A stretch of 58,555 nt of DNA from Candidatus Melainabacteria bacterium (GCA_003151275.1 PLXC01000040.1:1-58555), one strand, 5' to 3'. Positions 36,755 to 46,232 are shown, counted from the stretch's first letter. Notes: generated from the sequence alone by a model not told the origin. Program-made: numbers and translations.

Positions 36755-36817
36755 AATAAAGTAAGTAATTACATAATTACTTACTTTATTACATAATTAA
36801 TTATTAAAATGTATGCT
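36755..36817 (+). promoter_or_regulatory. kfrA promoter with perfect 16-bp inverted repeat
   Basis: AATAAAGTAAGTAATT (36755-36770), spacer ACAT, then the exact inverse (36775-36790). It abuts a promoter read as TTACAT (36789-36794), 17-bp spacer and TATGCT (36812-36817). KfrA proteins bind inverted repeats at their own promoter, so this is the expected autoregulatory operator. Confidence 0.75.
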
Positions 36818-36851
36818 AGACTGAGTTGACTCGTTCAAGGAGATGAGCAAA

Positions 36852-37505
36852 ATGGGACGCAAGGCGATCGTTACGCAAAAAGATGTCTTCGACGCGGCTG
36901 ATACTCTCGTGGCCGAAGGCAAGCCGGTGTCTGCAGCTACTTTATTGACTGCCTTGGGCGGCGGTAGCTTTACCACGATTTATAAACACCTGGCGGCATG
37001 GCATGAATCAAAACCAGCCGCGCACGGTGCGCAGACAACAGGGGAAATGCCAGATGCTGCAAAAATGGCGTTTTCTGCTGCTTGGAGGACTGCGGCTTCA
37101 GAAGCTGCCCGCGAATTGGCAACGCTGCGCGAAAAAGCCGCCGATGAAGTAAAAGCGGCACGAAAAGAGTTTCAGGAGGCCCTTGCCACCATCGACCGCC
37201 TCGAATCAGAAAACGAAGCCGATACAATACGAATCGAGGATTTCAGCAAACAGGTTGCGACTCTGGAAGTTACACTCCGGGAAAGCGAAACCGAGCGCGC
37301 CGCTCTGGTTGCCACTACTGAGCAACAACGGCAACGCTTGGAGACAAGTCAGGCGGAACTTGAGCGCTTACGTGTCGAACGAGATACCGCAATGAAGGAA
37401 GCTGCGGAGCTCCACGGGCAGGCAGAGTCCATGAAAGCACAAAATAGCGATCTGTTATCTCGCCTTACTGCGGAGAATCAAAAGCGCCGCGGACAATCAA
37501 AATAG
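36852..37505 (+). CDS. KfrA-like DNA-binding coiled-coil protein
   Basis: 217 aa. The N-terminal KfrA_N domain (KAIVTQKDVFDAADTLVAEGKPVSAATLLTALGGGSFTTIYKHLAAW) is followed by a long alpha-helical coiled coil (~75-217) rich in Ala, Glu and Arg. KfrA of RK2-type plasmids is an autorepressor linked to plasmid stability, and relatives occur on chromosomes. AAGGAG is 9 nt before ATG 36852 and touches the alternative ATG at 36843. A perfect palindrome overlaps its promoter. Confidence 0.88.
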   Translation: MGRKAIVTQKDVFDAADTLVAEGKPVSAATLLTALGGGSFTTIYKHLAAWHESKPAAHGAQTTGEMPDAAKMAFSAAWRTAASEAARELATLREKAADEVKAARKEFQEALATIDRLESENEADTIRIEDFSKQVATLEVTLRESETERAALVATTEQQRQRLETSQAELERLRVERDTAMKEAAELHGQAESMKAQNSDLLSRLTAENQKRRGQSK

Positions 37506-37516
37506 ATAAATCGCAT

Positions 37517-38416
37517 TCAGACATTCGGCGCATCAAAGGTGCTCCACATATCAAACAAGTTGTTCAGCCATTGAGCGTTTGCACCGAGATTGATCTGTCC
37601 ACCGGCTGGCACGCGCTCAACATAGACATCTCCGCCGGCCCGGGTGAATCTCAAGCCATACCTGTAAATGGTTGTCTGAACGAGCACATCGCCAACCGGC
37701 GAAACGTTGCTCTGGTCAGCCAGCTCAGGCTGTCCCATGCCCCTTTCTTGCCATCTCTGAACGCTGACTTGCAGCCTGTCATCAGAATATCGCATCAGGG
37801 TACTGTCTGGAAAGGCGCCAGTTCCCGCCATCGGAATAAAATTCGAGCTTGTTGACTGGATCGCCCTGGGAATTTTTAGCACGCACTACCATTCGACTGG
37901 CATTGTCGATAGTTTCGTAGCCGGTAGACCAGCTTGTAGCCACCGCTTTCGCATCGTCGTGCAAGAACCTAAGCGCAAATGGCGGCGGCTCATTCGGTTG
38001 CTGCATCGGTGAAGGAGTTGGAATCACTTCAGTGGGTCCAGGACCAGGAGCTGGTATTGGCGCAGGTGTGTATTCATGATGTTCTTTGTGCGACATCTGG
38101 TAAAGCCCCCCACAAATGGCAATTGCAACACAACCCACCAGTGTCCTGTACCTTTTTTATTTTCGAACGCAGTCACCTTCTTTATCTTGGCACCGGATAT
38201 GGTGCTCTCATTCGGTGCAACATTTTTGCTCAATGTTTTGTACGATGCATCGAGTTGTGCTCGCATCGCTGCGGCAAGTGACGATACGGAGCCGGTTTCC
38301 TCGGCTGCGGTATAGAACGCCAACTGCCTTTTATATGCTTGCTCGACGTCCACTTGGCTGGCTTTTTCGTCCAGACCCAGAGCTTTGTATGCGTTACTTG
38401 TATCGGCTTCAGTCAT
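37517..38416 (-). pseudogene. J-domain membrane protein, two frameshifts
   Basis: Three overlapping frames make one protein. 38024-38416 starts with a J-like domain (SNAYKALGLDEKASQVDVEQAYKRQLAFY). The sense then moves to 37782-38138, giving KRYRTLVGCVAIAICGGLYQM, a membrane helix, a Pro-rich linker and the start of a beta domain. It moves back to 37517-37882 (YSDDRLQVSVQRWQE to the end). The first and third segments share one frame, so the shifts are -1 and +1. The first lies at a run of six A (about 38155). The J-like part lacks an obvious HPD. Either a decaying gene or two sequence errors. Confidence 0.7.
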
Positions 38417-38424
38417 TATTGAAA

Positions 38425-39078
38425 CTACTTAGTTGCCGGACGCCAGGCACCTGGAGTCTTCGGACGACGGTCATATTCTCTCTGCATGTCGGCAACTTTT
38501 TTCAACATTGCTGCACTTTCGGTGAACCGGTTCTGTTTCTTCAAATACTCCGCATAATCTTTGTAGCACTCTGGCATCTTCCAATATTCGCATGCCTTTT
38601 TGTAATTGTTGTCTGCGTCTTTCAGCTTCCCATGCTTCTGGCACAGCTTCGCAAGAGTCAAATATGTTTCTGGATATCTGATTTTATTTTGTGGTCCGCG
38701 ATATTTTTCTTTTACTTCAATCGCTTTTCGATACGTTATTTCTGCGTTTTTGTCATCGCCCAGGTCGAGATAACACTTACCGAGACCGTCATAATACGCA
38801 GTTTCGAATGGATAGATTGCGATCGCCTTTTTGTATAATTCGACCGCCTTATTAACCGCGACACGATTGGGTTTGAGACTGTCTACTGGATATTCGTCTT
38901 TCATCGCATCGTTTGCGCTGTCGTTAAAAGTATTGGCGGCGTACCAGCTCTTTGGATCGCCGGCACCTGGCCAATCGAAGGGTTGGGAGGCGCTTTTGCT
39001 TTGTGCTAGACTCGCCGACGGCACCGAAAAAGTGACAAAAATGAAGCAAGCGATCACTAGGGAAATAAATTTTGGCAA
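38425..39078 (-). CDS. Secreted TPR protein
   Basis: Signal peptide (LPKFISLVIACFIFVTFSV, cleavage near SLAQ) followed by TPR units: AVELYKKAIAIYPFETAYYDGLGKCYLDLGDD, KNAEITYRKAIEVKEKY, ETYLTLAKLCQKHGKLKDADNNYKKACEYW and CYKDYAEYLKKQNRFTESAAMLKKV. The frame runs back to 39174, but the TTG at 39078 with GGAG 8 nt upstream gives a proper signal sequence. It precedes the J-domain gene by 8 bp, so the two form a unit. A protein-interaction role outside the cytoplasm is likely. Confidence 0.75.
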   Translation of the reverse strand: MPKFISLVIACFIFVTFSVPSASLAQSKSASQPFDWPGAGDPKSWYAANTFNDSANDAMKDEYPVDSLKPNRVAVNKAVELYKKAIAIYPFETAYYDGLGKCYLDLGDDKNAEITYRKAIEVKEKYRGPQNKIRYPETYLTLAKLCQKHGKLKDADNNYKKACEYWKMPECYKDYAEYLKKQNRFTESAAMLKKVADMQREYDRRPKTPGAWRPATK

Positions 39079-39441
39079 AGTTTGGACTCCGTTGTCATCC
39101 AGCTGCCATCTTACCGCCCCGATGCTCTGCGGTGGCAACAGAATCTTTATTTGTCGGATGCTTCTTGAGGACAAGGCAAGGTCAGACTATCGCCATTTGC
39201 ATTGCTAAAAATAGGTGAATTGATCAGGCTGACATTAGATGTACATCCACTGCGTACCATTCCAGTTTTTAGTTCGTCGAACCTGCTCAAAATTAAGCTC
39301 ATTAGCCATTCTTGTGGTCTGGATCGGATAACAAAATTTCGTAAAACCAGTGCAAATCCTTGGTTGATGCCTTGTAACGCAGTACTGACTTTTAGTCACT
39401 AGACTTGAGCAAATTCCTTCTCAAAGCAACTGCATGAGCTG
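39079..39441. other. Intergenic, nothing recognised
   Basis: Divergent upstream region between the TPR gene and the next plus-strand ORF. I see no clear promoter, repeat or RNA gene. Confidence 0.4.
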
Positions 39442-39870
39442 TTGTTTGAAAATCAAAATCTTACCTGCCAGGAAGATCCAATACATCACAATGAACATGA
39501 GCCGCAGCAGGTGGCACTATTTTTGGAGCGTCCAGGGCGTGCCTTATGGAACGATCCCAATAACGAGCAAAAGGAAATAACTACAGCTGAACTGTGTTCG
39601 ACAGTAAGGCAGTGGCGAACGGAGCTAGGCAAAGTAATTGTTGTGGACGAGCGCCAGGTCCTACAAGAAGTACGCCTGCCAGATGGTCGAATCCTGACAA
39701 AACGCTCTCACCTGCTCGATCTGGTCAAGGCTGTGAAAGATTGGCAGCGCGGCCAGTTGCAACTTACCGCCTCAGAATCTATGGCACTAAAGTTGTGGAC
39801 AGCAGATCGTGTACCTTCTGGCATGGCTGATGTCGACCAGATCAAAGATCTTCCCGACGATTCGATCTAG
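39442..39870 (+). CDS. Hypothetical protein (142 aa)
   Basis: The frame opens at a TTG without a good ribosome site; a GTG at 39511 is an alternative. The product is soluble, with a beta hairpin KVIVVDERQVLQEVRLPDGRILTKRS followed by a helix HLLDLVKAVKDWQRGQL. No family recognised and no operon partner. Coding character seems real but the start is unsettled. Confidence 0.5.
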   Translation: MFENQNLTCQEDPIHHNEHEPQQVALFLERPGRALWNDPNNEQKEITTAELCSTVRQWRTELGKVIVVDERQVLQEVRLPDGRILTKRSHLLDLVKAVKDWQRGQLQLTASESMALKLWTADRVPSGMADVDQIKDLPDDSI

Positions 39871-40009
39871 GCGATAAGGCACTGAAGCCAGTAGTGACCT
39901 TAACGCCGGTTGTCTGATTCTTTTAGCTCTGTGCGGTGAAGGCGCAGCGGTTTCGGATACAGTCGGCGCATAAATTCAATCAATTACCAAGCAATCCTTA
40001 GAATCTAAG

Positions 40010-40258
40010 TTAAGCGCTTGATGGTGATCGTTTCGGGCGTTTCTTTGTATCCGGAAGTTGATATTGACTGACTGTGGACATAATCCAACAAGGAAAGTCG
40101 TTTAGAACGCTACGCACTTTACTCTGAGAGCCCTTCACGAGCATCATTCGGGGAGGCGTCTCGTCCAAGACTGAAAACATTTTTGTCGCCTTGAGCTGCG
40201 CAAACTGCTCGTTTGCTTGCTCCTCAGAACCTTTGAATCGCAGAATGAATTCGCTCAT
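40010..40258 (-). CDS. Small protein, possibly I9-type peptidase inhibitor
   Basis: 82 aa from ATG 40258, 2 nt after the S8 peptidase stop. The pattern FILRFKGSEEQANEQF, PPRMMLVKGSQSKVRSVLNDFPCW, then VSQYQLPD resembles the inhibitor-I9/propeptide ferredoxin-like fold (strand, helix, strand, helix, final strand near the protease site). The preceding peptidase has no evident I9 domain of its own, so a separately encoded chaperone or inhibitor makes sense. This is inference from fold pattern and position. Confidence 0.6.
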   Translation of the reverse strand: MSEFILRFKGSEEQANEQFAQLKATKMFSVLDETPPRMMLVKGSQSKVRSVLNDFPCWIMSTVSQYQLPDTKKRPKRSPSSA

Positions 40259-40260
40259 TT

Positions 40261-41706
40261 TCACGGTAGTGTCGGTAATCCATGCCCTTGATATTGTAAC
40301 TGAAATCCAAGATCGACGGCGGACTTGTAGAGCATTTCTGCTATCGCATCAGAACGTCCTTGGTCTGCCGGCATAGCAAGGATTGCGGCATTGTCAGACA
40401 AAAGACAGGCGGCTAATCCAGTTACTGCCGGACAAGCCATTGAGGTACCGCTCATGGTTGCATACCGATCACCCGGGACTGTTGAGATAATGTCCACGCC
40501 AGGGCCAATCAAGTCGACCTCTGATCCTCGGTTAGAAAAAGCGGCAAAGAAATTTTTCTTGTCGCTCCCGTAGGGTGCTGCAACATCCATAATTTCTACT
40601 GAGTCGGAGGGAAAGGTGCCTTTGCGTCCAAGAGCTGAAACTGCCACTGCCATTTGATAAGAAGCAGGAAAACTGACTTTTCCTCCATCGTTACCTGCGG
40701 CAACAATCACGAGGCTTCCTTTAGCGCGAGCGTCTTCGATAGCTGCTTTCGTCGCTTCATCGGGATCTCCTCCTCCTAAGCTCATATTGATGAGCTGGCA
40801 CCCGTGCTGTACAGCTCGATCAATTGCTTTTGAAATAGCATAATTGCTCGCTTGCTCATCACCTTTGCGGAACACTCTATAGCTATAAATGTTGCAATTT
40901 GGTGCGACACCGCGCTTCTTGCAAGCGATGATACCGGCTACATGCGTACCGTGAAACATGCCGTTATCGTCGTAAGCTTTTTCGTCTTCTCCTGTGGTGT
41001 TCTCTCCACCCGTGACAACGACATCTGAGTTCGGTCCAACTCCAGTATCGATAATAGCGACATTCACTCCGGTTCCGCGATTTCCGTTGCTCTTGCCGAA
41101 ATACATCAACCCGTCTTCATACTTCAGATCAATATCTTTAACTTCAAAAGTCGCATTGTTAGTGAGAAAGAAGTCCTTCTTACACAGTCCCCAGTGACTA
41201 TGTTTTGGATAAATCATCAGTACTTCAACTTTTTTCTTTGCTCCGCCCAGGTTTAACGATGCAAGACCTTTCTTGTTTGTAGTAGCGCTATCACCTGTTT
41301 TGTTTTCGTAATCAGTGAAAGCTACTACTTCTGCGCCATCTACCGGTTTTCCATTTTCTGATTGTACTGAAACAGAAATTTTTACTGCGGCTTTGGTTGT
41401 CTGAACTTGCACCTCAATTTTTTGTTGAATTAGAGTTGGGGAATACCAGATCAGGGGAAGAATTTTTAGACCAGGTTCAACAGTACGAAACTGGATATAA
41501 GCCTCTGGTGTCATTTCCACTAGTTTCGCGCCATCTTCGTGAATCGAATCGATTATTCGCATTCCCGAATCAGTGTGATCGATTTTTGCTGTTTTTACTC
41601 CTTGCATCTGTATCAACATCGACTGAGATTTGGCGCTTACACTAAAAGGCGCATACTTCGCACTCAAGCTGTGTGCTGGGAAAATAATATATTTTGCAGT
41701 CTTCAT
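40261..41706 (-). CDS. S8 (subtilisin-like) peptidase
   Basis: 481 aa. Catalytic Asp220 (VNVAIIDTGVG), His252 (FHGTHVAGIIAC) and Ser422 (MSGTSMACPAVTG), with oxyanion Asn339 (VAAGNDGG). Residues ~100-200 look like a bacterial Ig/carboxypeptidase-regulatory domain (VSVQSENGKPVDGAEVVAFTDYENKTGDSATTNKKGLASL). No signal peptide, so it may act in the cytosol or on a partner. GGGGAG stands 4 nt before the ATG, within the end of the nuclease gene. Operon: nuclease, peptidase, I9-like protein. Confidence 0.92.
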   Translation of the reverse strand: MKTAKYIIFPAHSLSAKYAPFSVSAKSQSMLIQMQGVKTAKIDHTDSGMRIIDSIHEDGAKLVEMTPEAYIQFRTVEPGLKILPLIWYSPTLIQQKIEVQVQTTKAAVKISVSVQSENGKPVDGAEVVAFTDYENKTGDSATTNKKGLASLNLGGAKKKVEVLMIYPKHSHWGLCKKDFFLTNNATFEVKDIDLKYEDGLMYFGKSNGNRGTGVNVAIIDTGVGPNSDVVVTGGENTTGEDEKAYDDNGMFHGTHVAGIIACKKRGVAPNCNIYSYRVFRKGDEQASNYAISKAIDRAVQHGCQLINMSLGGGDPDEATKAAIEDARAKGSLVIVAAGNDGGKVSFPASYQMAVAVSALGRKGTFPSDSVEIMDVAAPYGSDKKNFFAAFSNRGSEVDLIGPGVDIISTVPGDRYATMSGTSMACPAVTGLAACLLSDNAAILAMPADQGRSDAIAEMLYKSAVDLGFQLQYQGHGLPTLP

Positions 41707-41716
41707 TTAGCTCCCC

Positions 41717-42670
41717 TTACAGAGTAATGTCTTTGTATTTTTTGATTTCTTGCACGGTTTTGACCAATGCCTTTGCTGTCAGCGTTTTGCCAGGTTTGTT
41801 TGTCAGCGGATCGAAGTGACTCAACTGACCAAAGTTCAGCCCTGTCATGTTTTCAAGCTGCTCAATTGAAACTTGATAAGTTTTATAAGCTCCATATACG
41901 AATTCTTTTTCTAACACGGACGGCAGCAGTTTTTCCTGGCTTACCACATATGCAGTTGCAGAAAGCATTCCGTTGGATTTCAAAATGACAGCGACTTTCC
42001 AAAATTGCCTTGGAATCTGCACTTCTCTGTAGATCTTGTCCGATGAACGCAGCACTGGACCGGTGAATAAAATCACTTTCTTTTTGTTGGATTTGGCATT
42101 CTCCAAAATGTAGTTTTCTAGACCAGCCCAATACTCAGCCCTTTCATTAAACTGATGCTGCTGCGGAGAACAGTTTGTAAAATGGAAAGTATCAAAATTG
42201 GCAGACAGGGAATCTTTCTTATCGCCATAGACAGGCTCAAGGCGGCGAACGAGATGTCCTCGGTCGAAAGGACTTTTCTTGTAGAAAGCATCACCAACTT
42301 GAACTGACTGTGGAATTCGTGGATCGTAGGACCATTTGTCGTCAGCACGAGCAACATCTACTTCCAGTGGTCCATCGATATTACAAGCAGTGAACTGTGC
42401 GATTTTTCGAGATTCGTTAAATGCGATGCTAAAATGATGATACGGTAGCATATATGGTGGCACGGTATTAGAGTTTTTAGCAGCAGGTTTCTGATTAATT
42501 GCCAGAGATTCAATCGTTTGTCCAGTTACCGTAGGTAACGGTACTACCGTCTTGTTTCCTAAGAACTCTGAGTCATATCCTTTTCTGTCGCTGTAATCAC
42601 CATCAATTCTTCCGTCTAGCTTGGTTTTTTTCTTAATTCGAGCACTCGGGGGTGAAGATTTAACCGGCAT
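41717..42670 (-). CDS. DNA/RNA non-specific endonuclease (NUC1 family)
   Basis: 317 aa. The catalytic motif is DRGH (136-139, YKKSPFDRGHLVRRLEPVYG), followed by FHFTNCSPQQHQFNE with the metal-ligand Asn, as in the beta-beta-alpha metal nucleases. The N-terminal ~100 residues are basic and low-complexity with no classical signal peptide; the segment could be an inhibitory propeptide. GAGG lies 10 nt upstream of the ATG. First gene of an operon with an S8 peptidase; peptidase-activated nuclease is an attractive but untested model. Confidence 0.88.
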   Translation of the reverse strand: MPVKSSPPSARIKKKTKLDGRIDGDYSDRKGYDSEFLGNKTVVPLPTVTGQTIESLAINQKPAAKNSNTVPPYMLPYHHFSIAFNESRKIAQFTACNIDGPLEVDVARADDKWSYDPRIPQSVQVGDAFYKKSPFDRGHLVRRLEPVYGDKKDSLSANFDTFHFTNCSPQQHQFNERAEYWAGLENYILENAKSNKKKVILFTGPVLRSSDKIYREVQIPRQFWKVAVILKSNGMLSATAYVVSQEKLLPSVLEKEFVYGAYKTYQVSIEQLENMTGLNFGQLSHFDPLTNKPGKTLTAKALVKTVQEIKKYKDITL

Positions 42671-43076
42671 TTGTCGCGACCTCGTTAAGTTGGATATTTT
42701 TTGGTTGTCTGTCTTTTTGTAAGTATAAGGTCAGCAAAGTTTGACAACGGCAACAGCATGGCTTTAATGATGCCACCGGATATGATGCCATCATTGTTCG
42801 TTAGTGTGTATTCTAAATCGTTTCATACCCACGTTGAGAATTAAAGTGTCCAGCTCACTTTAATTTTTACGAGATCACCGATATCTTGCCAGTAGCTCTT
42901 GTGGTCCGGGCAGAAGTCGTCACAACCGGACCGTACGTACATTTGCGCTAATGGCATCTGACAAGCATTAGCTCTGTGGAAGTTCCGCCGATTCGCGTCA
43001 AGTCGGCCCTTGAATTGCGAACACTTAATTTGCGATGATCTAAATTCGGACCGTCGATGATCTCAGTCCGCTACAT
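42671..43076. promoter_or_regulatory. Upstream region of nuclease operon with ATGATGCCA repeats
   Basis: ATGATGCCA occurs at 42767-42775 and 42782-42790, the second inside the palindrome ATGATG-C-CATCAT (42782-42794). On the minus strand a TATACT -10 like element lies at 42722-42727, so the repeats fall upstream of that promoter. The remainder (about 42800-43076) shows no gene. Confidence 0.4.
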
Positions 43077-44156
43077 CTACGGCAAGGGATTTGACCATTC
43101 GAAAGACGGGCACCCATGTAGACGTTCCTCATTGCCTGGAATCGGTAAAGCGATGATTCGTTCTGCTATTGGTTTTAGTCCATGCATACCATTCATTATC
43201 GCTGTGTACATGGATTTCGGCGATTCGTTGAACGCTTCGACTAACTGAAGAAGCATCACGGTATAGTGTCGGTTGAACTGCAAATTTAAGCGTGCTAGTT
43301 CGCTTTCTGGATCGTAATCACTCTGTCGCGCATTTGCTTTGATGGGAAAAACCTCGACGAAGTTCACTGAAAGCAGGTCGCCGGTGGGCTCTTCCCTCGG
43401 GTCATCATCTACTTTATACCTGCGACTGAATAGTATTTCTCGAAAACGATAGAAGTGAGCGGAAAAATCAAAGTTGCTCCCACGCTGAGAGTCGGCTACT
43501 CGCGTTCCTTCACCTTGTTGAATAACCAAGTCTAGCCCTTTCTTGGCTGATTCGAGGTCCTTTATAACGATTAGTTTTCCTCGACCACCCCAGTAAAACT
43601 CTTCATCGATTTGTTGCGACTTTTCTCCTGTGAAAGTGGCTTTCGGACCGTACTTGTCGCATAGAGAAACTAAATCCGAGATGATACCTTTGTAGAATTC
43701 ACCTATTGTGAATGCCGGTACTTTGATCACCTCTGCAAACAAAGAGATTTCTGGCTTGCTCCAATCCTGTGGCAACTCGATCTGCGTGAATATTTCTATG
43801 CTGGCTCGACTAAAGGGTGCCAAATTCACTTCGAATTGTCGATCAGTGAAGGTCTTTCCCTGGAAGTCTAAGGTGAGTGGATACGAAGGCAGGTTATTGG
43901 AGCCAATCTGCACTTTTCTGGAGATGCAATTGACCAAGTTGGCGACTATTGCCAAATGCAGCATCTCTTCCATCATGACGCCTCTGATGATCTGGCGTGC
44001 ATCCGGATTGCTATCAGGTTTAATGCTCAATAAGGACACCCAGTAAGGCGGAATCGTGGACAGTTCGATCTCAAAAGCTGTTTGTAGCTTTTGAAGCAAT
44101 CGATCCTTATCTTTTTCAACGCTGTTCTGTAGAGCGCTAACGTCTTCCGATTGCAT
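43077..44156 (-). CDS. Ferritin-like protein (VioB-like domain)
   Basis: About 359 aa. The pattern FEIELSTIPPYWVSLLSIKP, then IIRGVMMEEMLHLAIVANLVN, is the ferritin-like domain shared with VioB-type enzymes: Glu and EExxH ligands of a metal site. A long C-terminal region ends in a helical bundle (LNLQFNRHYTVMLLQLVEAFNESP). AAGGA lies 5 nt before ATG 44156, better than the TTG at 44171. It overlaps the GMC gene and is last in the LodA-like operon. VioB proteins act on amino-acid-derived imines, so an amine-related substrate is plausible. Confidence 0.8.
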   Translation of the reverse strand: MQSEDVSALQNSVEKDKDRLLQKLQTAFEIELSTIPPYWVSLLSIKPDSNPDARQIIRGVMMEEMLHLAIVANLVNCISRKVQIGSNNLPSYPLTLDFQGKTFTDRQFEVNLAPFSRASIEIFTQIELPQDWSKPEISLFAEVIKVPAFTIGEFYKGIISDLVSLCDKYGPKATFTGEKSQQIDEEFYWGGRGKLIVIKDLESAKKGLDLVIQQGEGTRVADSQRGSNFDFSAHFYRFREILFSRRYKVDDDPREEPTGDLLSVNFVEVFPIKANARQSDYDPESELARLNLQFNRHYTVMLLQLVEAFNESPKSMYTAIMNGMHGLKPIAERIIALPIPGNEERLHGCPSFEWSNPLP

Positions 44157-45777
44157 GTTCTTCCTTGTCAATTTCAGCTAGTTTTCGTCCACCAAGTTCA
44201 TCGCCAAGTCGCAAGGCGAGGGCGGTCAGAGTAAGAGTTGGGTTTACGCAACCTAGCGATGAGAATGCACCATTGGAACAGACGTACAGATTCTCAACCC
44301 CAAAAACTTTTAGGTTCGCATCGACAACGCCCTCAGAGTCGTCTTTTCCCATGCGGCATGTACACGCTGCGTGATCTGCGCGCCATGAAATGCTCGGCTT
44401 GTCTGGTTTATCGGCACCGAGCTCATGGAAAATATCATCAACATGTGACTTTATCTCCGCCATCCTGTTGTCGAAATTTGCATCCTGAGAGTATTCGACT
44501 ATTGTTTCGACTAACCCCAAATGATTTCTTTTAATAGAGTTTCTGACGCGATTTTTGGGTTCAGAAAATACCTCGACCATACCGTGCAATTGAACTTGGG
44601 TTGTACCGCTGATGTATGAATCTATGTCACTCCTAGAGAAGCCTGACTGCATGTGCTTTACAATATCGATCTTGGCGAAGTCTGGTGGGTTCACCAGTAC
44701 GAATTTCCCTTTTTTTTGCTCTGTTGTGCTGTCAAAATATCGAGTACATAGTGTTGGGAAATTCATTTCCGACTGGAGGTTTAGCGCGTTGGAAGGGATC
44801 TTGCTTGTGAAAATGAAGTAGGGATGCGTAATGAAATTGCGACCTACCAAGTCGTTATCGTTTCCTATTCCATTTTTCCAGGCATCAGAGCGTGAGCGCT
44901 GAAGCAATTTGGCCGATTCAATGGCGCCAGCGGCAATTATGATGCGCTCTGCCCTGACTTCCGTACTGGTGCCTTTGATCTTGTCGATGAAAGTGACTCC
45001 CGTGACACGTTCTCGGCCTTCCATGTTGATGGATTCAGCAATCGCATTAGTAATAATTGTCAGATTTGGGTATCTACCATCCGTAACCATTTCGGTGAGG
45101 AAGTTTGCTGCCACATAGCGAGCACCAAATGGACAATACTTACAGGTGCCTGTCGTTTGACAGGCCGCTCTGTTACTGGGTGTATCGCTTACGCCTTGTC
45201 TTGCAATAGGAAGATTCTGGTAAGGTATCCCTAGTTTCTCGAAAGCTTGGACAATAAGTTGATCTTGTAACGTGAACGAGAAGGCTTGAAAAGGGTAATT
45301 AGCTGTGCGCGGGACTGTTCGGTCTGAAGAATCGCCAGAAACGCCGATATAATGCTCAGCCTGACAGTAATATTGTTCGAGCATGTCGTAAGTAATCGGC
45401 CAGTCTATACCATCTCCAGTAAGGGATTTCCGTTGGAAGTCCTCGGGTTTTAGCCTAAAAGCCCAGCCGCCCCAATGAATGCTCGACCCACCGAAAGTCA
45501 AAACTCGTGCTCCTGCTAAAGTCACATTTGTGGAGCCCGCATTGACATTTTCGCCTGGATTGTCCCGTGTCGGAAAATCGAGGTCTTTAAAACCATCATA
45601 AGGCAGTCTGCCTGTCACCATGTAGTTTTCCCAAAGGGAATAGTCTTGCAGTGGTGTTTTTGAACCAGCCTCCAATACCAATATGTCTTCGGACGAATCG
45701 ATTTCCAAAAGGCGTTGCGTCAAAGCAGCGGCTGCTACACCGGAGCCAATTATCAGTGTCTTCACGGTCTCTGGCAT
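44137..45777 (-). CDS. GMC-type FAD oxidoreductase
   Basis: 546 aa. FAD-binding TLIIGSGVAAAALTQRLLE...VLEAG at the N-terminus, RVLTFGGSSIHWGGWAFR, IIIAAGAIESAKLL, and the GMC C-terminal motif YVCSNGAFSSLGCVNPTLTLTALALRLGDEL. CQTTGTCKYCPFGAR resembles the Cys cluster of gluconate/sorbitol-type GMC enzymes. The start overlaps the preceding small gene as TAATG. Oxidises an alcohol, aldehyde or amine; substrate not predictable. Confidence 0.88.
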   Translation of the reverse strand: MPETVKTLIIGSGVAAAALTQRLLEIDSSEDILVLEAGSKTPLQDYSLWENYMVTGRLPYDGFKDLDFPTRDNPGENVNAGSTNVTLAGARVLTFGGSSIHWGGWAFRLKPEDFQRKSLTGDGIDWPITYDMLEQYYCQAEHYIGVSGDSSDRTVPRTANYPFQAFSFTLQDQLIVQAFEKLGIPYQNLPIARQGVSDTPSNRAACQTTGTCKYCPFGARYVAANFLTEMVTDGRYPNLTIITNAIAESINMEGRERVTGVTFIDKIKGTSTEVRAERIIIAAGAIESAKLLQRSRSDAWKNGIGNDNDLVGRNFITHPYFIFTSKIPSNALNLQSEMNFPTLCTRYFDSTTEQKKGKFVLVNPPDFAKIDIVKHMQSGFSRSDIDSYISGTTQVQLHGMVEVFSEPKNRVRNSIKRNHLGLVETIVEYSQDANFDNRMAEIKSHVDDIFHELGADKPDKPSISWRADHAACTCRMGKDDSEGVVDANLKVFGVENLYVCSNGAFSSLGCVNPTLTLTALALRLGDELGGRKLAEIDKEEHAIGRR

Positions 45778-46232
45778 TACTTAAGTTCCAACGGGCGATA
45801 GGGTGGTGGCTGTCCGGGCAAATTCGCCCCGCCAAAATATCCGCAATAGTTTGTGGCGCCAAAGGATTTAAATGCTCCGAGGGATAGATGCAAAGCCACA
45901 AATTCATTCGACACTAACTGTCGAACGACGGCAATTTCAGTTATCGGCGGCGTCACATTGGATTGTGTGTCCGTAAGTAGCCAGACGAAGGCTTGCTCTT
46001 CTCCATACTGTTCAATCAGGCTATTGATGACTCTTTCGGCTGCTCTATAGTATTCGGCGTACAGAGGATTAAAATCCATTCTGTTAAATACGAACGAAAA
46101 AAAGCGGGTCTTGTAGACTGTTGGATCCTCAGCTGTCTTCCAATATTTGCAAATTGCTGCGAATAGACGCCACAAGCAATCTAATGTGCTGTCACTAAGC
46201 GGCTCTTGATAAAGGCGAAGTGGATTTTTCAC
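45777..46232 (-). CDS. Small protein, possibly GMC partner subunit
   Basis: 151 aa, coupled (TAATG) to the GMC gene. The end, VALHLSLGAFKSFGATNYCGYFGGANLPGQPPPYRPL, and the helical front recall the small subunit 3 of gluconate 2-dehydrogenase-type complexes, which accompanies GMC flavoproteins. No Tat or other signal peptide is present, so a cytosolic complex is possible. GTG start with a weak ribosome site. Family call tentative. Confidence 0.55.
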   Translation of the reverse strand: MKNPLRLYQEPLSDSTLDCLWRLFAAICKYWKTAEDPTVYKTRFFSFVFNRMDFNPLYAEYYRAAERVINSLIEQYGEEQAFVWLLTDTQSNVTPPITEIAVVRQLVSNEFVALHLSLGAFKSFGATNYCGYFGGANLPGQPPPYRPLELK

